Positions 45,698 through 56,819 of a stretch of 64,000 nt of DNA are shown in pieces; positions within the stretch are counted from its first letter, which is position 1; each line of letters begins with the position of its first letter. The notes beneath the pieces are model-generated. The model did no database searches, was not told the DNA's origin, and saw only the letters and a program-made list of their open reading frames with translations. Both the position numbers and the translations under genes were made by a program. Origin of the DNA: Primula veris (lineage: Eukaryota > Streptophyta > Magnoliopsida > Ericales > Primulaceae); assembly GCA_963682055.1 (NCBI GenBank), contig OY821744.1, forward strand, positions 27,380,967 through 27,444,966. Reading direction: 5' to 3'.

Positions 45698-47409
45698 TGA
45701 AATTCCGTTTGCCTAAGTTCGGAATGCAGTTACGCAGCGTCAGTTGCAACATGCTTGTAACTATGTTGTAACCCAGGTGCAACTGTTATAGGAGTATAAA
45801 TAAAATCGTTTATCTAGGTTTCAAATGCAATACGTGTTTTAGTCGCAACCTAGATGTAGGTAAGTTTTAAGTCGAATGCAACTGAGGAATAACATTTAGA
45901 ATAGTAGAAAACATGCTGCATTTGTTAACGAAGTTTGACTTCATCAAGTTTGCGTTTCCGAGAAACTCATCCGGTATTTATTAAGATTATAAAAGTTTAC
46001 AATAATCAACTTGAAACTTACAATATCTAATGACAAACTATTGATTCTACTTCACAACTCTCTAATATTTTATGGTACTCTCTCTAATATTCACTACATA
46101 TGTATGTAAAGCCCACCTAATACTAAATACTTCATAAGATTATATAGTCAACCTAAACAGGGACGGAACATCAATAGGGGTTGTCATCGTAACCCAACAA
46201 TTTTCAGAAATTAATTTTTTTTATTATTGTTTTTTAAAATAATTTACATACAATGTATTTTGTCAACCACTTAAATATATTTTTTGGCACCTCTTCTAAA
46301 ATTATATATTGTTAATGTAATAATATATTATGACTTTTTATATGCTGTTAATAGTACTAATTAAAAAACAAGTAACAAACAATTGAATACATTATGACAC
46401 CAACTTATATATCATCTTGATACGTGACACACATTTTTAGAAAAATTAAGCTATGATAATAATAATAAAACAAAATAATAATAATAATAACATATAGTGG
46501 TGGTGCAAATATTATTTAAAATAGTTTTTGATAGTTTTGTATGCAAAGTCTCTATAATGAAATTGTGTAACGTATTTGGTTGTTTAAGTGAGTATAAGTA
46601 AACTTGAGTATTTAATAGAATAAGTTTGTATTTTTCAGGGAGGTTTTAATAGTTTTATACATTTGTTTGTTCATATTTTTCCTTTTAATAGCCCAGTTTC
46701 TTAATTTTACCTTTTTATACAATCGTTCCTTTATACCTTTTCTTTTCGTACCAATTTTTTCTTAATTTTTATTTATTTTACATTGGTTTCTAATTTTTAT
46801 TTTGTTTTTAATCAATTTTCAAATGGTAAAACTTTCGGCACATGACTGAACGTGATTTTGTTGATGCAGATTTGTTTTTTAGAGTTTGAAAAATATGTTA
46901 AATTGACAAAAAGGAAAATAAAATAAAATCGAATACATTTTTTTTTTAAGAAATCGGGATAATTTTTTTTGTAAAATCCCGCTTTTCCGGTTTCTTTACA
47001 ATTTGAAAAATATTATGTGCTTCTATTTTTGCAATCCCAAATATTTAGTACTGGTTCCGCCCTGAAACTAAATAAATCCTATTTAATCTTATTTAGAAAG
47101 ACATTCCCATATCCTCTTATAACTGTGTTCTTTATATCATTGTGAGATTGATTCATAACATTTAAAACTTAATCTCCATGTTTTTTACTTTATTAAAAAA
47201 TTTTGACCAAATCTTCATAAAATCTGACAGGCCACTGTCAATTTCAGCCATGTTGTAACTGATTTGCAATTGACTGCACCTGAAACTTAATCACAAGTTC
47301 AAGCAAAACGTTACGCGTTAACTGTTTATATAATTAGAGTTCAATGTCATTATAGTGAATATGTTTTTAGCAATATGTTGACAAACAAACTAGGATTGAG
47401 GATCGAACA
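45698..47409 (-). repeat. Copia-like solo LTR, minus strand, with hAT-like insertion
   Basis: Matches 59146-59981 in reverse complement. It carries the same landmark order as the copia element 1 LTR (a GGGATG-CATT segment, a TTGTAAGCTTTTATAAT segment and a cluster of GTTGCAAC-like motifs). About 805 bp without the insertion. The terminal TGTTCGATCC (minus) and GGAATTTCA ends are inferred from the comparison. Confidence 0.65.
46158..47064. mobile_element. hAT-like non-autonomous element, 907 bp
   Basis: The left end CAGGGACGGAACAT and reverse complement of the right end CAGGGCGGAACCAG form a hAT-style TIR. Eight-bp flanks AACCTAAA (46150-46157) and AAACTAAA (47065-47072) differ at one base. 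The related LTR at about 59465 lacks the insertion, giving an empty site. It is AT-rich with no transposase. Confidence 0.8.
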
Positions 47410-49104
47410 ACCTGCTATATAAAAAGTTTCGCCTCACTCATTAGAATTTATTTGGTCTTATTGTGTATATGTTTTGATCTCTCTATTTAGATTTTGATCA
47501 TAATGTAGATTGTTCAAGTTTTTAATTACCTATTGTTGGGTTAATGGTTTTTTTAATGGTCTCCTTTTATATTTTATTTTATTTTCTTGCTCGCGCCTCC
47601 AAAATGTTTGAGACGGCTCTGCTAATGTAACAGATATGATACCCGTACACGTTCAACGTAGATACTATCACGTTGGTAATTCTTTCTCTAATAAGACTAA
47701 AGCTTTAGCAGAAGAGTCTACGCAATTCATCACTTAAACAAATTTAATATCAATTGTATTCAATTGTCTTACCAACCTTTCGTTTTCAGTTTCAAATAAT
47801 CTGTTTTCTGTGATTTTTACCTTGAATTTGGTCATGTCTCTACCTTAAATTTCTTCATGTGTATCTACCTTACATTTTACATGTATCTTTTAAAAAGACT
47901 TATCATTCACGATCATATATAGTTTCGTAATAAATAAATCATCCACCTACTAATCATTAGTTTTAGTTGATTAGGTTGCATTATAGTAATCATCAGCACA
48001 CACGCGTTCCTTAACTTAGTTAATTATACTCAGGAGTAGTCGCATACTATCTCTCCATGTAAACTCATCCCTCATCCTTTAGTACCCTCTAAGAGCATTC
48101 ACAACAAATACTTTAAATTGATCATTTATTTTACATCGCCAAACCTCGTATATCTATTATACAGATTTTATATAACTCATTCTTTTACAGCAGATCATCT
48201 AAAAAAATATAAGCAGTTTACATTTTTTTTCTATGCAGCAAAACATCTTATATAATATAGCTCATCTATATTATACACTATTATTCAAAGCTATAAAAAT
48301 ACATGATAATATATTTAAAAAACAATAAAAGACACAATTATAAATGAAAAAAGATCTATGAATATGCAAATTTATAAAAAAGGATATATTTTTGGACACA
48401 AGTCTTCCTTCAAAAAAATTTGTTGAATCTTATTATTTAAATCCAATCGAAAATCCCCTAAGTAAAGAGGACAACAAATAAAAATATATTATGGTACATG
48501 AAACCGTAAGTTGAAGGGATTGAGCATATGGAAGGGAGAGCAGTGTTTATATTTGTTTTTTCATTTTTTTTTTATATACAGTAGTAGTATTTATGGAAAA
48601 AGACAGAATAAATAAAGAGAATCTAAACAATTAACTACAGTGATCATGTATCCTCACATTATTACCATAGATATTCAGCTATCTTTTGCCGAAACATTTA
48701 AAGCACATGCGTTGGTTAATTCACTGTTGTATGACTTGGTTATTTAAAATGAACATCTAAGATAGCTCATATAGCTCATAGACCCTTTTACCTATTCTCT
48801 CGTAAATCCTCTAAGGTAGGATAGATATTCCATTTTTTTTAAGTACCAGGTACGACGATACATATACCCGGTGGACTCTTCTAGTATGTTAGGAACACTT
48901 TTTTAGAGAGAAATGTTTTAAGGATAAATTAACAAAACATACTAGTTTTGAAATTAAATTAATAAAAATATATCCAAAAAATTAGTCTGTTAGGAACACT
49001 TTTCTAGAGAGAGATGTTTTAAGGATAAATTAACAAAATATATTACTTTTGAAACTAAATTAACAAAAATATATCCAAAAAAACTTGATGGTAAAAGAGA
49101 GAAT

Positions 49105-50150
49105 AAATAAAGAGAATCTAAACAATTAACTACAGTGATCATGTACCCTCACATTATTACCGTAGATATTCAGCTATCTTTTGCTTAAACATTTAAAGTA
49201 CATGCGTTGGTAATTAATTTACTGCTGTATGACTTGGCTATTTAAAATGAACATGTAAGATAGCTCATAGATCCCTTTTACTTATTCTCTTGTAGATTCT
49301 CTAAGGTAGGATATATACTCCTTGTTTTTTTAAGTACCGGATACGAGTACTAGGAAACGACGATACATATACCCAGTGAACTTTTCTAGTATGTTAGGAA
49401 CACTTTTCTAGAGAGAGATGTTCTAATTACCACATGTACTATTATAAATACATCTCCTCAACATATCTCACACGCCCTAAATAGAAGAAATTGATTGAGA
49501 ATGATAATCTATTCTATATTGTAAACAGTTACGAATACAATGTATCTTTTGCCTTGAAACGGTTATTTTACGCATCCTGCTTTATAACATAAACTCATCA
49601 TAAATTGACATTCAATGTTTTGTTCGGCCATCTTTAATTACTGTATGAAAGACTAATTTAACTCTATAGGACATTAATTGTTTAGATCATATTAATTTCG
49701 ATAAAAGTACTTGCTCATTAATTTTAGAAGACTAACACTAGAATTATAACTCATCATAAATATGAACAATCAGTCATCAACCCACTAGGGCTAGCCTACT
49801 GGGCGAGAACCCGCACTCTCAACTATGAGTTGCATTGTTCGGGTAAAATGGGGTATGTGTGATATTATTTGATCCTCTTAAATAAGATTTTCGTTAATAA
49901 TTTTTTTAAAAGACTTATCATTCATATATAAAAGTCGTACAATAATGTTTTTAAAAGACTTGTCATTATCAATTTTTGTATCTATTAATATGTCAACACC
50001 TACTTGGTGTTGTTAAAGTTGATTAAGAGCCTATATGTTTATATTAGTCATCAAAGAAACTGCAATTAGCTAAGCAGACTTCTCGGGAGTTTCGACGGGC
50101 CATCACCGTCGCCTCCAACGACACATTGGTGGCCGGTCACCTTTTAATAG
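49105..50150. repeat. Block B, copy 2, in the loop of the inverted duplication
   Basis: Matches 20736-23800 (without its insertion) and includes the SINE-like unit with A box near 49791 and B box TGTTCGGGTAA at 49836-49846. The first 300 bp are also directly repeated at 48600-48905. Confidence 0.82.
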
Positions 50151-50668
50151 TATTTTTGTTCATAGTTCACTACTCTTATAAGATTTTTCTTGTGCAAAAT
50201 GTTCTGAACAATAGAGTGCAAGGTCAACAATTTTTATTGTGCTAAAAACTTAAGTTTTGTAGTTATAAATTGCTAGATTAGATTAATAGTTATAAATGAT
50301 TTTTTGGTTCTTAAACTTGAAAATTCATCATTTTTTAAAAGAGACAATTAACATAAACATATCATACCCCTATTATATTAACAAAAGCATACTCTTAAAA
50401 GTTACATTATCAAAAATCATATTTTTAATTAATAATTAATAAAAAACAAAATATCTCATTCATCATTTCCAATCTATTTACTTTCTCTCTTCTCCTCTCA
50501 CTCTCTCTCCAATCTATCTCTCCTACTTGTTCTACCTCTCTCCGATCTCTCTCATCCTCCTTCTTTGTCTCTCTTTCTGATCTCTCTCTTCTCCTTCCTC
50601 TATCTCCTCCTCCTTTTCTCTTTCCTATTTTTCTCTCCTCCTCCCTCTCTCTCTGATCTCTCTCTACG

Positions 50669-50833
50669 ATGAAATTTGAAACGAAGACATCCGTCGGAAT
50701 GGACGGTGAGAGTGTAGAGCGAGATCGAAAATTCGAGATTGATGCCGATGAAGATGCGGTTTTCGAAAGAGAGGCTCACGATGGTGACGTGGTAGTTCGA
50801 AATCGGATGACGGGTAAGGGTTTGATTTGTTAA
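50669..50833 (+). CDS. Possible captured first exon inside element E
   Basis: The 54-codon frame begins MKFETKTSVGMDGESVERD and ends TGKGLIC. It follows a long CT-rich stretch that resembles a plant 5' UTR and contains a strong splice-donor context CGG|GTAAGG at 50814. Base composition is clearly richer in G/C than the flanks. This pattern fits a gene 5' end picked up by a DNA transposon, as Pack-MULEs do. I recognise no family, and copy 2 of element E lacks it. Confidence 0.4.
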   Translation: MKFETKTSVGMDGESVERDRKFEIDADEDAVFEREAHDGDVVVRNRMTGKGLIC

Positions 50834-50839
50834 CTAGTG

Positions 50840-51190
50840 TATAAATTTGAAAAATAAGTGTATGAACTCCGTAAATTAAGGGTATGAAGTTAAAAATTAT
50901 GTATATAAATTATGTAAATAAGTATATGAATTATGTAAATTGTGCTATGAACTTTACGAATTAGGGTATTAACTTTTAAAATAAGGATATCAACTTTTGA
51001 AACAATTAGAGTATGACAATATATAAATTAGGGTATCAACTTTTGAAATAAGTGTATGAACTATTGAAATAATAGTATGAAATATAAAAATATATAAATT
51101 AGGGTATGAACTTTTGAAATAAGGGTATAAACTTTTGCAATAATGGTATGAAATATACAAATTATGGTATAAACTTTTGAGTATATTTTT
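50840..51190. repeat. Minisatellite in element E copy 1
   Basis: About fifteen degenerate 20-24 bp units of the AATTAGGGTATGAACTTTTG type. The same unit in the opposite orientation fills 61010-61240 in copy 2. Confidence 0.8.
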
Positions 51191-51633
51191 GTTAATTAGA
51201 ATTTTTTTGGATATATTTTTGTTAATTTAGTTTCAAAAGTATTATATTTTGTTAATTTATCCTTAAAACATCTCTCTCTAGAAAAGTGTTCCTAACTGAC
51301 TAATTTTTTGGATATATTTTTGTTAATTTAATTTCAAAACTAGTATTTTTTTTTTTATATTAATGATGGGGAAAACCCACCTTTTTATTGATTATTAAAA
51401 AAAGTGGATGAAAAACCCCACTAAAACAACACAGTGTACCAATTCAAAGCAACTTCAAAATTGCTATACTTAATTGAAAATAATGAAAACTTCCTAAAAG
51501 AAACTTGAATAAATGAAAATACTCCTTAATTAGAGGACCAAAGCTGTAAATCACCGCTTCATCTGGTCACCTCTTCATTTTCCAGATCATTCCCAAATTG
51601 GACCTTTAGATACACAGAGAGAGAGAGACAAGC

Positions 51634-54573
51634 TCACCCTTCTTCCTCATTTCTTATACGAATATAAGCCACCCCTTTTTCTTCCAGCAACAATATCTTC
51701 CTTAATTTGATTGGAAAATTAGTGATATTTTCTGAGATTACTGGATCAAAAGAACACCCCAGGTTCGCCAGAAGATCAGCACATGAATTCGCCTCTCTTT
51801 CCACAAACTTCAAGAGATAAGTAACCTTTTTCAACTGCTCTTTTATACTATTAATAAGTGCTTTGATTGCCCATGGACATTTAGATTTATCATTCAAAAT
51901 ATTTATAAGTTGTAAACTGTCACACTCTATGATAATTTTGGATTGATTCACCACAGTGAGTCCTTGTTGAATAGCTTTAGCTTCTGCTTCAACCCCAGAG
52001 TTGCTAACAATTTTACTATAAAAGCCTTTGATAAATTTCCCTTGGTCATCCCTAATTAGACCACCTACTCCACTAGCATTAGTGGAGCTTTTGATACAAC
52101 CATCTGTATTCAGTTTGACATAACCACTAGGAGGATTTACCCACTTAACAACCCTAGCTTTTTTACCATTCCTTAATGAAAGTAACAGACTTATTTCTTC
52201 CCATTTCCAATTTTTTGGAAAGCATTTATCAATTTGTGAATTGCTCTGGATAGATCTAATAATATCCATTATAATGGTATGAACACTCATTCTTCTATCA
52301 TCAAATTTACTAGCACAACGAGCTTTCCAAATACACCATATAATAAACACAGGAAGAGCTTTTATAATCTTTTTTTCTGGATGATGACTTCTTTTATTTT
52401 CATGAATCCACCAAGAGATGAATCTTCCTCTTATTGTTATAACATTTTGCTTGACCCCAAACAAATGAGTAAAATACTTCCAAACTTCACTAGCAATAAC
52501 ACCAGTACTCAATAGATGCTCTAAGCTTTCTTCTTTATTTCTGCAGCATTCACAGCTAGAAGCTAACTAAACCCCAAGTCTTTGAACTGCTAGATCCACT
52601 GATACAGCCCCATGAAGACACTTCCAAGCAAAACAAGAGATTTTCAAAGGTATAATTTTCCCCCAAATCATTTCATAGATCCAATTTTTTGAAAACTTTT
52701 GTCGTATAATATTCCAAGCAGATTTAAAAGAAAAATCACCATTAATGTCTTCCATCCAAATAGCTAGATCAGGTTCATTCTTTTTATAGATTAAATGCTG
52801 AGTAAACAACCCTTGTTGATAACTAGAAAATTTTGCAGCTATAGCATCATAATTCCACTCTCCATTAGTGATAAAACTTGAGAGCATCAACTTGTTATCA
52901 ATGTTTAGATACTTAAGAGCACCTGTACCCACCCAGTTATCTAAATTTACAGAAACATCACCAAACCCAATCAACCAAAGAATAAATTTTTCAGCAACAT
53001 CTCTAACTTATATCATTCTAGACCAAGTATTATTACCTTTAGTAACAATTACCTCATTAGGATGCTTTTTCTTACAATATTTAGCTCTCATATACTGAGC
53101 CCATAGAGAATTTTTAGTTCTAAATTTCCACCAAAGCTTAATAGCAAAAGCTTCAGTAATATCTTTAAAACTTCTCAAACCTAGACCACCTTCATTAGTA
53201 GGTCTACAAACTTTACTCCATTTAACCCAATGATGTTTAAATTTTCCATTAGAACTACCCCAAAGAAAGTTTGCTATAATTTGATCTATCTTCCTTATAA
53301 CCAGTTTTAGAGGATTCATGGCAGCCATAGTATAAATAGGAATAGTTTGCAGAACATTTCTAGCCAGTAATAATTTGCCTCCCATAGTTAAGAACTGAGT
53401 TTTCCACCCTAACAGCTTGCTTCTTACTTTAATAATAAGTTCATGATACAGTAAACACTTCTTATGTCCAGAATACAATTTACACCCTAGATAGTTAAAA
53501 GGAGGTTTTTTAACTGCAATATTCAATATATTGCCTATTGCTTCTTTCTGCTTTACTGTAACCCCTTTAGAAATATACATGTAACTCTTCTCCATATTAA
53601 CCTCTTGCCCAGAATCTGTATTATACTTTTGTAGAACTCTTTGAATATGCTTTATAGAATTAATATCAGCACCACTGAAAATTATTATATCATCTGCAAA
53701 AGCCAAATGAGTAATAATAGGAGTTCCTATAGCTGCTTTGAAAGATTTCCAACTCTTTTTGATAATAAGATGATTAAGATTTCTGGTCAAAATCTCAGAA
53801 CATAGAATAAATAGGCCTGAGGATAGAGGATCCCCTTGCCTTAACCCATTAGAAGGCTTGAAATAACCTGTAGGAGCTCCATTAACCAACACAGAAATAC
53901 CATTACCAGAGATAATTCTCCAAATTCTGTCTATCCAAATTTCTGAAAATCCAAACTTTCTGAGAACACTAACAACAAAATGCCAAGAAACTTTATCATA
54001 AGCTTTCTTCATATCTAACTTCAAAGCAATATTCTTTCCACTGTTCTTCTTATTAAGGGTAGAAATAAATTCTTGAGAAAGAAGAATATTATCTATAATA
54101 TCCCTATTTTTCACAAAACCACTTTGATTTTCTGAAATAATATTGGGCAGAACAATAGAAAGTCTTGTAGCCATAATTTTAGAAATAACCTTGTTACAAA
54201 ATGTACACAAACTTATAGGTCTGAAGTCAGAAAACTTATCTGCATTGGTCTGAACTGTACACTTAGCATATATAGCTGTAATTTTAATAGTAGAGCTCCA
54301 CATCTTCACTTCAAAATTGATGCTTTGACAACCTTCATTACCCATAGTAATTTCTAAATCATCATTAGAAAACACCCAAATTTTATTATCAACATGTGCA
54401 AACACATTTTCAAAACCTATTTTCCTCTTAAAACTATTAATTTTATCTTGCTGCACCATTGGTTCTATACATATCAACAGCACAATTTTATTAATAAGAC
54501 ACAATTTTTTTATCCTTCTTATAGTAGCTCTGTTCCCTATACCCCTCACATTCCATACTAGGGCCTTAATCAT
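51634..54573 (-). pseudogene. LINE ORF2: endonuclease/RT/RNase H, internally deleted
   Basis: Starts at 54573 with an APE-type endonuclease start (MIKALVWNVRGIGN). After about 110 residues (ITAIYAKCT) it passes in frame directly into RT (FSDFRPISLCTFCNKVISK). So most of the endonuclease and the start of RT, about 300 residues by family norm, are missing without loss of frame. RT shows LDMKKAYDKVSW, GLRQGDPLSS and AFADDIIIFSG. TAA at 53008-53010 and TAG at 52567-52569 interrupt the remaining frame. The zinc-binding region (KISCFAWKCLHG, then CECC) and RNase H follow (LNTDGC, VEAEAKA, IECDSLQ, REANSCADLLA), ending at 51634. The four acidic positions of RNase H are visible. Confidence 0.92.
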
Positions 54574-56050
54574 TTAATATACCTTTTCCTATCCCCCACA
54601 TTAGAGGATGATCTTAGCTGCATTAAACTGTCTTTTTCTTGACTCTTCTTCTTTGCCATATCTATCTTTTTCTTCTTTTTTAGCTGACTCTTTGTAAGCT
54701 GTAGTTCCCATTCATTTTCTTCTTCATTCATATATTCCAGCTCTTGGTCTTCAACTACCTTTTTACCAACTCTTTCTTCCTCATTTTTACCAATAGTACT
54801 CTTTTCTGTAACTTCTGTAATTACAAAGCTTTCATTTATAGCACCAATATCTTGATAAGACACTATAGCCATACTCTCTTCTCCACCAAATTTGATTCCT
54901 TGACTATCTTTTGCACCATTATCAGCACTTTTTTCTTTATTGCTAAAAACCTCAGGATCACATATTATTTCTTCATCTACATTATCTTCTATTTCCTCAT
55001 CAACTATATGGACTAATACTGGTTCTTGTTTCTGTTTTGCAGGTGAACTCATCTTACCATTCAGAATATCAACTGTAGACTGCTGCTGTAAATGAAACTT
55101 GGCCCTATACACCCACTCTTTAGTACTTTCCTTCTTTCCTTTAAGTTCCTTAATAGTCCTGTTTGAGATGGTCTCCTTGACCTGATTTGGTTTATTTAAT
55201 ATGTCCTCTTTCTCCCTGATCTTTTGTTGCTGCTTATTAATAATTTCTTCTCTTTTATTTCCCATCTTCTTTTCCAATACTAGCTCTGTATTTTTAAACT
55301 TGCATTCTGTTTCTCTATGACCTTGTTTAGAGCAGTAATTACATAATTCTGGTAAATTTTCATATCTGCAATACTGCCAGAAACCACCTTCTTCACCATA
55401 GCCAATTCTTACACGTTCAAACAGCTCAGTTTTTAGGTCTATTTCAACACAGATTCGAGCTAAACTAGGTCTAGTAAGTTTAGAAGTAGGTTCATCAACC
55501 CTAAGAGGCTTACCAAACGCACTTGCAATTGAATATATACTAGAGGTGTTATATAAATGAATAGGCAGTTTAGGCAGATTTATCCATACTAGTGCTAATG
55601 ATGTTTCTACTTCTAGATCAAAATTATAAGTCCATTTGAACACCCTCATAGGATAATCCTCTATATACCATATATGTTTTAACCAGATTCTGGTGAAATC
55701 TTCTTCATGAAAGCAGCGAATAAGAACATGTTTATGGTCCAGAATTCCTATATTACAGTTAGCTTTTAATTCTAACTTCCCAAACAGTTTTCTTATAACT
55801 GCAATTTCTGGTTTACCATGCGTAAATTTACCAACTATTGTGTATTTGAAAGGTTCAGCAAGCTGTTTGATATCTTTCATAGTGAATTGAATTAATGGTT
55901 CACCTTTATAAGAACCAACTTCTTTTAGTGGTATTTCGGTTTTTTTGGAGATGCACTTACCACTGACGCAAACGACTTCGTAGGGATTGGGTCCGGCGGC
56001 ATTAGCTGTCTATTTGGTTCGACTGGGGTGGTTTTATCTAGGGTTTCCAT
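54570..56050 (-). pseudogene. LINE ORF1: DUF4283-like, zinc knuckle, one frameshift
   Basis: The open frame from 55880 (MKDIKQLAEPFKYTIVGKF) is the body of a plant LINE ORF1, with a zinc knuckle CNYCSKQGHRETEC at about 55343-55302 and a Lys/Glu-rich tail. The true start is probably the ATG at 56050 (METLDKTTPVEPN), whose frame leads to SFASVVSASPKKP and then shifts in a run of seven A near 55940. Past the shift, PLKEVGSYKGEP leads into the long frame. ORF1 ends at 54570 and its stop overlaps the ORF2 start as ATGA. The protein binds RNA as the chaperone of LINE particles in related families. Confidence 0.85.
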
Positions 56051-56819
56051 GGCTGCGGCGGCTAGGGTTTTTCACCCTAGTCGTCTCTCTCTCTAAGTTT
56101 AATTATTAGTCGAGGAGATTTCAAAACTAGTATGTTTTGTTAATTTATCCTTAAAACATTTCTCTCTAGAAAAGTGTTCCTAACATACTAGAAGAGTTCA
56201 CCGGGTATATGTATCGTCGTACTCTATTACTCGTACCTGGTACTTAAAAAAATTGAATATCTATCTTACCTTAGAGGATTTACAAGAGAATAGGTAAAGG
56301 GGTCTATGAGCTATCTTAGATGTTCATTTTAAATAACCAAGTCATACAACAGTGAATTAACCAACGCATGTGCTTTAAATGTTTCGACAAAAGATAGTTG
56401 AATATATAGGGTAATAATGTGAGGATACATGATCACTGTAGTTAATTGTTTAGATTCTCTTTATTTATTCTGTCTTTTTCCATAAATACTACTACTGTAT
56501 ATAAAAAAAAAATGAAAACACAAATATAAACACTGCTCTCCCTTCCATATGCTCAATCCCTTCAACTTACGGTTTCATGTACCATAATATATTTTTATTT
56601 GTTGTCCTCTTTACTTAGAGGATTTTCGATTGGATGTAAATAATATGATTCAACAATTTTTTTTGAATGAAGACTTGTGTCCAAAAATATATCCTTTTTA
56701 TGAATTTGCATATTCATAGATCTTTTTTCATTTATAATTGTGTCTTTTATTGTTTTTTAAATATATTATCATGTATTTTTATTGCTTTGAATAATAGTGT
56801 ACATTATAGATGAGCTATA

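Larger units (their letters stand above)
45683..49085. repeat. Left arm of a large broken inverted duplication
   Basis: From outside inwards: a copia-like LTR (45698-47409, holding a hAT-like insertion), its flank (47410-47695), block A (47696-48245), then block D/B (48246-49085). Reverse-complement partners lie at 58896-59992 (LTR and flank) and at 56133-56819 plus 51200-51345 (D/B). Block A has no partner because a gypsy fragment occupies that place in the right arm. Confidence 0.85.
50342..51262. mobile_element. Long-TIR DNA element E, copy 1
   Basis: The left end reads ACAATTAACATAAACATATC and the right end, reverse-complemented, GGATAAATTAACAAAATATA; both continue with repeats of ATTAACAAAAACATA. 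Copy 2 at 60706-61749 has the same ends. Inside are a CT-rich stretch (50455-50665), a 54-codon open frame with a splice donor, and about 350 bp of tandem AATTAGGGTATGAACTTTTG units. No transposase; I infer a non-autonomous Mutator-like element. No target duplication was read. Confidence 0.6.
51346..56117 (-). mobile_element. L1-type LINE with RNase H, perfect 15-bp target duplication
   Basis: ATTTCAAAACTAGTA is present at 51331-51345 and 56118-56132. The poly(A) tail appears as a T-run from 51346 and the 5' end lies at 56117. It encodes ORF1 (DUF4283-like plus zinc knuckle) and ORF2 (partial endonuclease, RT, zinc region, RNase H). Length is 4.77 kb, short for a full plant L1, because ORF2 has an internal deletion rather than a 5' truncation. 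Confidence 0.95.
51200..56819. repeat. Inner part of right arm of the inverted duplication, split by a LINE
   Basis: 51200-51345 plus 56133-56819 are the reverse complement of 48246-49085. Removing the LINE (51346-56117) and one copy of its 15-bp target duplication restores continuous similarity with the left arm, so the LINE came after the duplication. Confidence 0.85.
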
